Below are positions 8,406 to 17,351 of a stretch of DNA of 64,000 bases, piece after piece. Origin of the DNA: Aquimarina amphilecti (GTDB lineage Bacteria; Bacteroidota; Bacteroidia; Flavobacteriales; Flavobacteriaceae). The notes below the pieces were generated by a model. It worked only from the letters and a program-made list of their open reading frames with translations. It was not told the origin of the DNA and searched no databases. A program made the translations under genes and the position numbers. Every line of letters starts with the position of its first letter. The stretch's first letter is position 1. Location: NCBI RefSeq assembly GCF_900109375.1, contig NZ_FOAB01000003.1, positions 210,830 to 274,829 on the forward strand, read 5' to 3'.

Positions 8406-8744
8406 TTACTTTTGTTTAAGCTCTAACTTCTCTGCGAAATAATCACAAAAATCTTTCATTGTAGCAGTCATTTTCTCATCTTGCGTCGCTCTATTAAAAG
8501 TTTCACTCATAGACACCAGCGTCTGATGAAAAAACACTTTCATTTCATCAACAGGCATATCCTTTGTCCATAAATCAATACGAAGACTTTCTTTACTCTT
8601 ATTATCCCAAACAGACAACAACATTGCCTTCGTTTCTTCATTTTCAATCCCTCCGTCTTTCGCAGTCCAATTCAACTTTTCAGGAACCTTATTCTCATCT
8701 AGTTCTATTTCAATTTTAATTTCCGATTTATGAGTATTTGCCAT
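8406..8744 (-). CDS. gldC: GldC, gliding motility protein
   Basis: GldC is a small soluble protein encoded next to gldB in gliding Flavobacteria; its biochemical role is not settled. The 112 residues start MANTHKSEIKIEIELDENKVPEKLNWTA in two blocks, with the family block ETKAMLLSVWDNK and the pattern ending in FCDYFAEKLELK. The start overlaps the last base of gldB (position 8744), so the pair is translationally coupled. Assignment is firm because sequence and gldBC order agree. Confidence 0.93.
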   Translation of the reverse strand: MANTHKSEIKIEIELDENKVPEKLNWTAKDGGIENEETKAMLLSVWDNKSKESLRIDLWTKDMPVDEMKVFFHQTLVSMSETFNRATQDEKMTATMKDFCDYFAEKLELKQK

Positions 8745-9712
8745 TATCTTGAAGGTTTATATTTTGAAGCGTTAAAAATTGTTTCAGCGTCTGTTAATAA
8801 TAATTGACGCAAAGATACATTGTTATTTTTCATATATGCACTAACAATCTTCCAACCGATATACTGTCCTACTCTATCTGGTGCTTCTTGATCAATTTCC
8901 TCTAAATAAAATTTAGAAAAAGGTCCAGGATATAAAAACCTAGGGAGAAGATCTGCTTCAGTACTATACAATAATTGTCGATCGATAAAGTATCTCCAAA
9001 TTTCCTCTTCATTTGCTTCTATCCACGCAAACTGATCATCTTTATAGGCCATTTTCTCACTATTCGGAAACTCCGGAAGAAATAAATCTTTTAAATACAT
9101 CTCTTTTCCATAATATATCATATTTGCCAAAAAAGTTCTGCTTCTAGGAAATTCCACCAACTGTCTTGCATAGATTGTAGCTACGTCAGGTAAAATCTGA
9201 CTTCTTACGAAACGATCTTTCAAATAAGCCTGTATACCTGCATAAAAATGGTGATCTGATCCTAAATAAGTATCAAGAGAGATAATCAACAAGTTATCTG
9301 ACAATATTACTTTACGTTGATAATCCACATTAGAAGTAACCGTTATCACCCTAGGAACCGTAACTTCTGGAAAATAATATTTTATATGTTGCAATAGAGA
9401 TTTCAGCTCCTCTTTCTCATTGGAAAAATTGCTGAATTTTTTTTCTACTTCTTGATTAATTTCTAACTGTAGTGTATCTCTTGTCTTTTGTATCCAAATA
9501 CTATCGCTATACTGCCCAGGAAACAAAAAAGGATATTGGGTCTTTACATCAGCTAAATTTTCAGGTGTTACGTCAGCAAAAACACGATCAAAACGTTCAA
9601 TCCCAATTTCCACAGGAATTGCTGCTACTTCTTTTTCTATTTTGTTTTCCTTAGCACAAGAATATATAATGCAAAAAATCACTACTATTTTTAAAAATTT
9701 ACTATACTTCAT
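8744..9712 (-). CDS. gldB: GldB, gliding motility lipoprotein
   Basis: GldB is a lipoprotein needed for gliding and belongs with the machinery associated with T9SS. The 322-residue product has a signal peptide with lipobox ending IYSC at Cys19, which is the lipidation site. The mature region contains the family landmarks RFDRVFADVTPENL, YPFLFPGQYSDSIW, LDTYLGSDHHFY and the C-terminal GPFSKFYLEEIDQEAPDRVGQYIGW block. The gene is divergent from nadE, with a TACATTTG promoter element at 9788-9795. gldC follows directly. Confidence 0.94.
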   Translation of the reverse strand: MKYSKFLKIVVIFCIIYSCAKENKIEKEVAAIPVEIGIERFDRVFADVTPENLADVKTQYPFLFPGQYSDSIWIQKTRDTLQLEINQEVEKKFSNFSNEKEELKSLLQHIKYYFPEVTVPRVITVTSNVDYQRKVILSDNLLIISLDTYLGSDHHFYAGIQAYLKDRFVRSQILPDVATIYARQLVEFPRSRTFLANMIYYGKEMYLKDLFLPEFPNSEKMAYKDDQFAWIEANEEEIWRYFIDRQLLYSTEADLLPRFLYPGPFSKFYLEEIDQEAPDRVGQYIGWKIVSAYMKNNNVSLRQLLLTDAETIFNASKYKPSR

Positions 9713-9787
9713 TCAAATATTATAATATCTATATAAATAATTACTCTTACTCTTTAACGCTGGCTTTTTTTATTAATTTTATAACCG

Positions 9788-9795
9788 CAAATGTA
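9788..9795 (-). promoter_or_regulatory. Likely gldB -7 promoter element
   Basis: The minus strand reads TACATTTG, matching TAnnTTTG, 75 bases before the gldB ATG. I saw no TTG at the usual -33 distance, so this is a candidate only. Confidence 0.5.
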
Positions 9796-9874
9796 CTATT
9801 ATCAAATTAGGTTTTAAGTAATCGAAGTACATTAAAGATATTTTAGTCTAAGTAAAAAATTAAAAAAAATAAAT

Positions 9875-10663
9875 ATGCAAACCGAAAAAGTAATTGACCA
9901 TATTGTAAATTGGCTTAAAGATTATGCTACAAATGCAAATATTAACGGTTTCGTTGTAGGAATAAGTGGTGGGATTGACAGTGCAGTTACCTCTTCTTTA
10001 TGCGCCAAAACTGGCCTTAATGTATTATGTGTGGAAATGCCTATACATCAAGCCCAAAGTCAAGTAAATCGTGCACAGGAGCATATTTCTAAATTAAAAG
10101 AACGTTTTAGCAAAGTATCTGATACTCATGTTGATCTTACACCAGTTTTTGAAGGATTTAAAAAGACTGTTCCAAAAAGTGACTCTGAAACTCGCTTAAA
10201 CCTATCTTTAGCTAACACCAGAGCTAGACTAAGAATGACAACATTATATTATTTAGCAGGCCTAAATAACTACTTAGTTGCAGGTACTGGAAATAAAGTT
10301 GAAGATTTTGGCGTAGGCTTTTATACTAAATATGGTGATGGTGGCGTTGATATAAGTCCAATAGCAGATTTATTAAAGAGCCAAGTTTATGAATTAGCAA
10401 AGGTACTGGAAGTACCTGAATCGATACAGACTGCTACTCCAACTGACGGATTATTTGGAGATAGTAGAAGTGATGAAGATCAGATTGGAGCAAGTTACGA
10501 CGAACTGGAATGGGCTATGAAAATGAAGGATTTAGGTAAGAAAAGTGATGATTTTTCTGACCGAGAACAAGAAGTTTTCAAAATTTATTCTCGTCTAAAT
10601 ACGGTAAACCAGCATAAAATGGTACCGATTCCTGTGTGTGACATACCCGTTAATCTGATTTAA
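9875..10663 (+). CDS. nadE: NadE, ammonia-dependent NAD+ synthetase
   Basis: NadE converts nicotinic acid adenine dinucleotide to NAD+ with ATP and ammonia in the cytoplasm. The 262 residues hold the PP-loop SGGIDSAVTS at the N-terminus, the block NTRARLRMTTLYYLAG, the nucleotide site GTGNKVEDFGVGFYTKYGDGG and the C-terminal TDGLFGDSRSDEDQIGASYDELE. There is no glutaminase domain, so free ammonia is the likely donor. It is divergent from gldB and is followed by an orphan response regulator after 144 bases. Confidence 0.96.
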   Translation: MQTEKVIDHIVNWLKDYATNANINGFVVGISGGIDSAVTSSLCAKTGLNVLCVEMPIHQAQSQVNRAQEHISKLKERFSKVSDTHVDLTPVFEGFKKTVPKSDSETRLNLSLANTRARLRMTTLYYLAGLNNYLVAGTGNKVEDFGVGFYTKYGDGGVDISPIADLLKSQVYELAKVLEVPESIQTATPTDGLFGDSRSDEDQIGASYDELEWAMKMKDLGKKSDDFSDREQEVFKIYSRLNTVNQHKMVPIPVCDIPVNLI

Positions 10664-10717
10664 CAAACGCTTTATCGATAAGTTCATAAAAAAAAGTTTA
10701 CGACTGGTAGTTCTTAT

Positions 10718-10725
10718 TAATTTTG
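10718..10725 (+). promoter_or_regulatory. Likely promoter -7 element of the orphan response regulator
   Basis: TAATTTTG matches TAnnTTTG and lies 82 bases before the ATG at 10808, leaving a long leader. No convincing -33 TTG is present. Confidence 0.5.
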
Positions 10726-10807
10726 CATGGAAAACAAATATCAGAATTACCCCTAGAGATGTTAACCCTTTAAATTAAAAATTAACATTTATCAATTGTA
10801 AACAAGA

Positions 10808-11440
10808 ATGACAAACGTACTAATCGCAGATCATCATCCTATTACTAGAAAAGGGATCGTTTCTTTGCTTAGAAACTCTGAAGATTTTGAAATCATCGGA
10901 AAAGTAAGTAATGGAAACGAAATGTATGATATTTTGAAATCTAATACTCCAGATATATTAATCATGGAATTAGACTTGCCACAGATCAACGGCATTATGG
11001 CCTTGCGGACCATAAAAAAAGAATTTACAGGAATTAAAGTTATAATTTTCAGCTCTCATCCTGAAGAAATGTATGCACTTAGTGCAATTAAAGCAGGTGC
11101 TTCTGCATATTTATCTAAAACTGTAGCTACAAAAACGCTTAAAAAAGCCATCGAACGTGTTGCGCGTGGTGGTATTTATCTTAATGACAATCTAACTCAG
11201 CAGTTGGCGAATGGGAACACCAACGAAAATAACATGGTTGTTAAATACAAGAAACTTTCCTCTAGAGAAATAGAAGTTTTAAATCTACTATCCTCTGGAA
11301 AGCGGAATAAAGATATTGCTAGCACTTTATCTATAAATGAAAAAACTGTAAGCACTTATAAGACAAGATTGTTAAAAAAACTTAAAGTAGATAACTTAGC
11401 CGATTTAATCCATCAATCTAGATTATTACATATTAACTAG
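10808..11440 (+). CDS. NarL/LuxR-type response regulator with atypical receiver
   Basis: This is a 210-residue DNA-binding response regulator. The receiver domain spans residues about 1-120 and the LuxR helix-turn-helix about 145-205 (KLSSREIEVLNLLSSGKRNKD as two blocks, then SINEKTVSTYKTRLLKKL). The phosphoacceptor aspartate is replaced by Glu54 (context ILIMELDLP), and the second acidic-pocket residue is His9 (IADHHP instead of IADDHP). Asp8, Ser82 and Lys104 remain. Glu at this site may mimic the phosphorylated state, so the protein may be active without a kinase; none is encoded nearby. Its stop interlocks with that of dnaG on the other strand. Confidence 0.9.
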   Translation: MTNVLIADHHPITRKGIVSLLRNSEDFEIIGKVSNGNEMYDILKSNTPDILIMELDLPQINGIMALRTIKKEFTGIKVIIFSSHPEEMYALSAIKAGASAYLSKTVATKTLKKAIERVARGGIYLNDNLTQQLANGNTNENNMVVKYKKLSSREIEVLNLLSSGKRNKDIASTLSINEKTVSTYKTRLLKKLKVDNLADLIHQSRLLHIN

Positions 11441-13398
11441 ATTACTCTATTGAGTTTTCTATATAGTAATTTTTTTAACGTCTGATAGTCTCTTATATCT
11501 TCTAAAATATTGAGATTGTTTTCAAAATTTTGAGCTTTCACTTCTTGTGAAAGCTCATTTATTTTTTCATTAATTAAGTATCTCCGCAAATTGAGAATCG
11601 TATCCGATACATATTGCGAAACAGAGTGTTCTTTTTTCTTTACATGAATTTCCATATCAGACCATCTATGGAGCGCATGACGTTCTTCGTCCATCATTAT
11701 CTCTGTAATTTCATATGCTACTTCTGGCGGTATTTGATTAATAAAGTGTTCAATCTTAAAATCCTCTTGCTGGTTTAATTGATCTATTAATATTTTATAA
11801 ACTTCTTTGAAAGTATTTTGAGTAAACTCAATTTCATCATCTTGAAGATCTAAGTATATTTTCTCAAAGACTTTCGTTGTGTACAATTCAGGCTCTAAGA
11901 ACAATTCTCCTTCATCATTTTCTTTCATTACCAAATCCTCAAATTCTTCTTCATGAGTTCCATACAACAACAAAATTTCAATAATTTTTTTCTCTAAACC
12001 GTTTTGCTCGTTAATCTTTGGTTGTTGTTGGACCTGTTGCTTAACAACCTCCAAAGGCTTTTCTCCTTGTTTTTGTTGTTTCCGCTGATCTTTGACATCA
12101 ACGTTTCTGATTTGGGCTAACGTATCAAATAGTACATCTTCAGAAATATCCATAATACGAGAACACTCCTGCACATAAATTTCGCGTTTAATAACATCTG
12201 GGATTTTGGCGATACTAGCTACCATATCCCTAACTAATTCAGCTTTCTTTATTGGATCTGTTTTAGATTCTTCTTGAAGTAATGATGCTTTAAACCTAAT
12301 GAAGTCCTGCGCATTTTCTTCCAAATACGCTGTCAACTCTTCTATTGTATTTTGTTTTGCAAAACTATCAGGGTCTTCTCCATCCGGAAAACTACAAACT
12401 TTTACATTCATTCCTTGTTCCAGAATCAAATCTATTCCTCTAATAGATGCTCGCATACCCGCAGCGTCACCATCAAATAAAACAGTAATATTTTTAGTAA
12501 GTCTATTTATTAATCTAATTTGATCCGACGTAAGGGCGGTACCTGATGAAGAAACTACATTTTTAACTCCTGTTTGATGAAACTGAATCACATCTGTATA
12601 TCCTTCAACTAAAAAACAATTATCCTCTTTTGCTATGGATTGTTTTGCGTGGTAGATACCATAAAGAACTTTACTCTTATGATAAATATCACTTTCAGGA
12701 GAATTTAAGTATTTCGCAGCTTTTTTTTCATTGGTCAAAATTCTTCCTCCAAAACCTAATACCCGACCAGACATCGATTGAATAGGAAACATCACTCTTC
12801 CTTTAAAACGATCAAATTGCTTTTCTTCTTTTACTATTGTAAGTCCTGTTTTTTCTAAAAATTCAAGTTTATATCCTTTTTTTATCGCTTCAGAAGTGAA
12901 AGCATCCCAAGTATCAGGAGAATATCCTAATCCAAATTTTTGTATGGTTTCTGTAGTAAATCCTCTTTCTTTGAAATAAGATAACCCTATTGCTTTACCT
13001 TGTTCCGATTTATGTAAGATATTTTGAAAGAAAGTATTTGCAAATTCACTAACCAGATACATACTCTCTCGTTCATTAGCTTGCTCTTTCTGTTCATCAG
13101 TTTGCTCTGTTTCTTCTATTTCTATATTATATTTTTTAGCAAGATATTTTATCGCCTCTGGATAGGTAAAATGCTCATGTTCCATAAGAAACGCAACTAC
13201 ATTACCTCCTTTTCCACTAGAAAAATCTTTCCATATTTGCTTTACAGGAGACACCATAAAAGACGGCGTTCGTTCTTCGCTAAAAGGACTTAATCCTTTA
13301 AAATTACTACCTGATTTTTTAAGCTGGACAAAATCACCTATTACCTCCTCTAATCGAGCAGTTTCAAATACAGTATCTATGGTTGATTTATGAATCAT
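11437..13398 (-). CDS. dnaG: DnaG, DNA primase
   Basis: DnaG makes RNA primers at the replication fork. The 653 residues comprise an N-terminal CHC2-type domain (about 1-100), a TOPRIM core with EGYTDVIQFH and LFDGDAAGMRA, and a long C-terminal helicase-binding region. All four expected zinc ligands are missing in the N-terminal domain: GLSPFSEE replaces GLCPFHxE, and WKDFSSGKGG replaces FHCFGCGxGG. The fold's other residues (TPSF, VSP.KQIW) remain, so the domain probably folds without zinc. The catalytic TOPRIM acidic residues are intact. The gene stands alone between a convergent regulator and the T9SS protein gene. Confidence 0.95.
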   Translation of the reverse strand: MIHKSTIDTVFETARLEEVIGDFVQLKKSGSNFKGLSPFSEERTPSFMVSPVKQIWKDFSSGKGGNVVAFLMEHEHFTYPEAIKYLAKKYNIEIEETEQTDEQKEQANERESMYLVSEFANTFFQNILHKSEQGKAIGLSYFKERGFTTETIQKFGLGYSPDTWDAFTSEAIKKGYKLEFLEKTGLTIVKEEKQFDRFKGRVMFPIQSMSGRVLGFGGRILTNEKKAAKYLNSPESDIYHKSKVLYGIYHAKQSIAKEDNCFLVEGYTDVIQFHQTGVKNVVSSSGTALTSDQIRLINRLTKNITVLFDGDAAGMRASIRGIDLILEQGMNVKVCSFPDGEDPDSFAKQNTIEELTAYLEENAQDFIRFKASLLQEESKTDPIKKAELVRDMVASIAKIPDVIKREIYVQECSRIMDISEDVLFDTLAQIRNVDVKDQRKQQKQGEKPLEVVKQQVQQQPKINEQNGLEKKIIEILLLYGTHEEEFEDLVMKENDEGELFLEPELYTTKVFEKIYLDLQDDEIEFTQNTFKEVYKILIDQLNQQEDFKIEHFINQIPPEVAYEITEIMMDEERHALHRWSDMEIHVKKKEHSVSQYVSDTILNLRRYLINEKINELSQEVKAQNFENNLNILEDIRDYQTLKKLLYRKLNRVI

Positions 13399-13471
13399 TA
13401 AGTAAAAAACATAACATTATCTAAGCAACAAAAATAAGATAATTAATAGATTCGGTCCTCACTAATTATAT

Positions 13472-13503
13472 AAACAAAAAGGCTGCCTTAAAAAAGACAG
13501 CCT
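13472..13503 (-). terminator. Rho-independent terminator of the T9SS-secreted protein gene
   Basis: On the minus strand a stem of GGCTGTCTT pairing with AAGGCAGCC (13483-13502 region, one mismatch) is followed by TTTTTGTTT. It lies 30 bases after the stop of the gene at 13534-16824. Confidence 0.85.
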
Positions 13504-13533
13504 CCTTGTGGCTAAATTATAATTTCAAAAGTT

Positions 13534-16500
13534 TTATTCAGCGACAACAAACTTTCTAGTTATCTCTAATTCTTCTTTATTAGAAACAAAACGAATAAAA
13601 TATGTTCCAGACGCTAGATTACTTATGTCGATTTGTTTTTGAGTTCCTTGGTTCGGAATTTCTTTCACCAATTGACCGTACATAGAGAAAATCTTTACGT
13701 TATCAATAGATCTGTTACCCACAGCTACATTAAGAGTTCCTGTAGCCGGAACAGGATAAACTTTAAAAGCATCTGCATCCTCTGAACGAAGACCACTTAG
13801 CGGATACGTATCTAATCTCGCTCCAGATCCTTCTACACAGAAATCAGTAGCTTCAGAAGCTCCAAATTCTCCGCCGCTTACAATAGCTCCTGCATCACTA
13901 GATAATGTATAAGAACCATTACCAAATCCACAACAGATTCCATCACCAAATGAATCAGAAATTGTAAATGTGTACGTACCATTTCCTAAATCTGAAATAG
14001 TTTCAGTAACAGTAGATCCATCAGAATTGGCCGTAGAATAACTTTCAGAAGCAACTACACTTCCTTCCGAATCTGTTAGTGTCCAAGACGTTTCCTGTGG
14101 ATAATTATCAAAAGTAATACTTAAGGTAACATCGCCAGAAACACAATCTCCACCGCCTGTTCCACCATCAGCAGTCACTTGTACATTATCTATAGCTGCA
14201 TCAGCTCTCCACGTACCACCTGTTACTCTATTAAACCTTAATTGCACTCCTGTACCTACATAATCAGCTAAATCAATGCTTGCAGTTTGCCAAGAATTAC
14301 CTTGGTTTCCACTTCTTGTCCATATACTTGTCCATGTTACACCTTCATCATTACTTGCATCCACACTAAGAGATCCAAAGTCATTTGCACCAAACATATG
14401 GTACTGGAATGAGAAGGAAGCCGAAGTAGCTCCTGTAAGATCAAAACAAGGAGACGTCAGAACTGCTTGCTTATTAGGGAATCCTGTACCACTACCTGAA
14501 GCTTCTACAAATATATAATTAGATCCATCCACGGCACTAGAAGGACCTGTTCTATTTGATGGTGTTCCATCAGCATCAACAGTCCAATCAAGATCATCAC
14601 CTGAATCTTGTGTCCAGTCTCCAAGACCAGCCTCAAAGCTTTCTGCATACGGAGGTAACACACCACCTAAACAACCTGATGCTGCTGGAGTTGTTACGCT
14701 TGTTGCATCACTTGCTACAGATTCATTTCCTGCGGCATCTTTTGCTATAACTGTAAATTCATATGTAGTTTCAGCGGATAACCCTGTAACCACTACAGTA
14801 GTATCAGAAACTGTAGCTACTACTACACCATCTTGCAATACATCATATTCTGCTACACCTACATTATCTGTAGAAGCATCCCAACTAAGTGTAGTCTGAC
14901 CTGCAGTAGTATTAGAAGCAGTAAGATTCGCTGGAGCAGTTGGAGCCTCTGTATCAGGAGCTCCTGTAGTTACTGATAGCGCTGCACTAGCTGCTGATTC
15001 ATTTCCTGCAGCATCTTTTGCCACAACAGTAAAGTCATACGAAGTAGATGGGGTCAATCCAGTTATATCTGCAGAGGCCGTAGCTACCGTAGTTACTAAA
15101 ACTCCATCCTGAAACACATCATATGCAGTAACTCCTACATTATCTGTAGAAGCATCCCAGCTAATTGTTGTCGAAACATCAGTAGTATTAGATGCTACTA
15201 AATTTGTTGGTACAGTAGGTGCTTCTGTATCAGGTGTATCTGATTGTAGATTAAATGCTACTACGTGACTTCTTCTTACATTAGGAGCAGGACCTTTCAT
15301 ATATTCACTAATATGCCAAAACGTCATGTCATCTAATGGGTCAATAGTCATTTGTCCGTAATCTCCATAACGGCCGTCACCTCTATTATTTTGAGCATCA
15401 CCATCTGCAGAAACTTGCTCTGCTAAAGTCATTGTTCCAGAAGGATCACTTGACAACCTTCCTGTATATCTTAATGAGGTAAAAACACTACTGCTCACTA
15501 CGGTATATGCTAAACCGATATTACCTTGTCCATCTTGCGCTATACTACCGCAAAAAGCACTTAATCCATCTGGCTGAACGTATGTACCTTCTTGAAAGAT
15601 AGTCCATGGCTGTCCATCTCCAGTTTGTCTTAACTCATACCAACGAATACCTGCAAGACTATCTGTTCCATCTAAATCAACTACAAAATTTAATACAATT
15701 GAATTATGTGTACCAAAACGTCGATAATTAGTCATATACATCATTGTTGCTTGTAACGCATCAATATCAGGACCGTTTCCTGGTTCATCTAAATTCTGGA
15801 AAGATCCACCATCAAAAACACTATCAAAAGGTGTAGTGTCGATTTCTTGAGGTTGAGATATTGTAGAGTTTCCTGGATTAACCCAATCTACATCCGTAGT
15901 CCACACCTTGATATGATCTTGTGAAACTCCTGTCCAACTATCATCTTGTAAGTATAGTATTGAATGTCCAGTTCCAACAGGTGGTAAATTAGGACCTGTA
16001 GAATTGGAACCACCTGGACTATAAAATCCATTAGTTGAAACTCCTGGTAGTGGAAAACCTAAAAATCCTGCGTTAGGATCACCTACAAGCATTTTATCTC
16101 TTTCTACAGCAAATACCACATCACTAGTACTTGCACTACCCTGATCTTTGTTTGCTGTGATATAATATCCATCACTCCATATAGATAATTTCTCATAATC
16201 TGGAAACGATCCAGTATTAAATCTATAAGTAAACCATCCATCATTTACTGGATCTGGACCTTGTCCTACCGCAATTAAAATACCATTAGGAGTATTACTA
16301 AACTCCATAATGATAAATCGATCCGCATAGTTATCATATACAACGATTGGATCTCCTAAAGTTTCACCAGGAAATATCGTTCCCAAAGAAGCTTCTGGTA
16401 ATAGAACATTACCTGATCTATCAAGAATACCAAACCCTGAATTAAATGCATACACATAATGATTAGGGCCTATCGCACCAGTGGCGTCATTTAATACAGT

Positions 16501-16824
16501 ACCTACGTGCGCATCGAAGGAAGCTACTTCTGTACTAACAGCCATTCTGGTTTGATTATTCTTTTGAATCTGTAAGAGAGGATCTCCTTGGCCATATGCA
16601 GGTATCCCTTTACCAGGAACATACATATTTTGACCTTTTCTCTTTTCTGGGGCAACATGACCCTGATTTTTTGCGGATATTATATTATCCATCTTAGAAA
16701 GCGCTGGAATGTTTCGCACATAAGCAGCCTTACTAATTGTTGAGGGGCCTTTTGGTCCTACTTGGGCAAGCATACCAAAACTGAAAAGCATAAAAAATGC
16801 TACGTAATAGAATTGTGTTTTCAT
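13534..16824 (-). CDS. Large secreted multidomain protein with T9SS C-terminal sorting domain
   Basis: The product has about 1096 residues from the ATG at 16824. That start begins a clean signal peptide (MKTQFYYVAFFMLFSFGMLA then Q); a start at 16863 would add 13 residues ahead of it. Residues about 80-520 form an unassigned, possibly beta-propeller-like region. Two near-identical fibronectin type III domains start near residues 530 and 620 (both DTEAPT.P). A MAM/jelly-roll-like domain follows from about 715, then a Gly/Cys domain near 893 with GDGICCGFGNGSYTL. The C-terminal tail from about 1020 (YPVPATGTLNV, YGQLVKEI, LASGTYFIRF, TRKFVV) is a type A T9SS signal, so the protein is exported across the outer membrane. 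The ligand or substrate is unknown; binding of polysaccharide or protein is a guess. Confidence 0.88.
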   Translation of the reverse strand: MKTQFYYVAFFMLFSFGMLAQVGPKGPSTISKAAYVRNIPALSKMDNIISAKNQGHVAPEKRKGQNMYVPGKGIPAYGQGDPLLQIQKNNQTRMAVSTEVASFDAHVGTVLNDATGAIGPNHYVYAFNSGFGILDRSGNVLLPEASLGTIFPGETLGDPIVVYDNYADRFIIMEFSNTPNGILIAVGQGPDPVNDGWFTYRFNTGSFPDYEKLSIWSDGYYITANKDQGSASTSDVVFAVERDKMLVGDPNAGFLGFPLPGVSTNGFYSPGGSNSTGPNLPPVGTGHSILYLQDDSWTGVSQDHIKVWTTDVDWVNPGNSTISQPQEIDTTPFDSVFDGGSFQNLDEPGNGPDIDALQATMMYMTNYRRFGTHNSIVLNFVVDLDGTDSLAGIRWYELRQTGDGQPWTIFQEGTYVQPDGLSAFCGSIAQDGQGNIGLAYTVVSSSVFTSLRYTGRLSSDPSGTMTLAEQVSADGDAQNNRGDGRYGDYGQMTIDPLDDMTFWHISEYMKGPAPNVRRSHVVAFNLQSDTPDTEAPTVPTNLVASNTTDVSTTISWDASTDNVGVTAYDVFQDGVLVTTVATASADITGLTPSTSYDFTVVAKDAAGNESAASAALSVTTGAPDTEAPTAPANLTASNTTAGQTTLSWDASTDNVGVAEYDVLQDGVVVATVSDTTVVVTGLSAETTYEFTVIAKDAAGNESVASDATSVTTPAASGCLGGVLPPYAESFEAGLGDWTQDSGDDLDWTVDADGTPSNRTGPSSAVDGSNYIFVEASGSGTGFPNKQAVLTSPCFDLTGATSASFSFQYHMFGANDFGSLSVDASNDEGVTWTSIWTRSGNQGNSWQTASIDLADYVGTGVQLRFNRVTGGTWRADAAIDNVQVTADGGTGGGDCVSGDVTLSITFDNYPQETSWTLTDSEGSVVASESYSTANSDGSTVTETISDLGNGTYTFTISDSFGDGICCGFGNGSYTLSSDAGAIVSGGEFGASEATDFCVEGSGARLDTYPLSGLRSEDADAFKVYPVPATGTLNVAVGNRSIDNVKIFSMYGQLVKEIPNQGTQKQIDISNLASGTYFIRFVSNKEELEITRKFVVAE

Positions 16825-17351
16825 ATCTAAAATTTGGTTAACAGTTACATAGTTATACACCAATTTTTAGCATAAGTAGTATTTCAAAAACTTGTACTTG
16901 GGCAAATACAAGCCTGACTGGACTATTAAAAAAACCTTTATAATTTGACTATCAAAAGGGGTTCTAAATATATACTATTTAGATTAAGAATAAAAAAAAA
17001 TACATGTCATAAAATACTTACAATCAAATAGTTACTTTAAAACCGTAATACTTTTAAGGTATATATCCCTGTTTACTTATTTAACAGTTAACTCTTTTTT
17101 GTTTATTATTTAACATAAATAAAACAACTCTACTATTCATAGTATTTTAATAGAGTATTCTTGACACCTTACAGAATCTAGACAAAATCCAATACTCTTT
17201 TAGAAAGAAACAAAAAAGAGTTGCGTTTACACACAACTCTTTTCCCGCAAAAACGGGTTAACACTTAAAAAATAAATTATAACTAAATTAACTCTTGTTT
17301 AAATTTAAAAACAAAAAATCAAATAGAGAACCTTACCGATTATGGTTATTC
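16825..17351. other. Long AT-rich intergenic region
   Basis: I find no open reading frame of interest. The right part carries the terminator described at 17205-17243. The left part must hold the promoter of the T9SS protein gene. The best candidate is TGTATTTG on the minus strand at 16903-16910, one mismatch from TAnnTTTG and weak. The rest is featureless to me. Confidence 0.5.
17205..17243 (-). terminator. Rho-independent terminator of the sigma/anti-sigma/barrel operon
   Basis: A perfect 10-bp stem, AAAAGAGTTG (17243-17234 read on the minus strand) with CAACTCTTTT (17223-17214), and a 10-base loop are followed on the minus strand by TTTTTGTTTC. It lies about 108 bases after the stop at 17352. 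The A-rich flank means it could also act on the plus strand. Confidence 0.85.

Noticed and set aside
14700..15240. Repeated DNA that might be a tandem repeat or CRISPR-like array
   Set aside because: It is two coding FN3 domains of about 90 codons each in frame, not short repeats with spacers.
16825..16863. Upstream start for the T9SS-secreted protein
   Set aside because: It would put 13 residues ahead of a clean signal peptide; the ATG at 16824 fits export.
16959..16962. Third ECF promoter upstream of the T9SS protein gene (AACC on the minus strand)
   Set aside because: No CGTC at the 16-base distance and no match to the flanking AGACA block.
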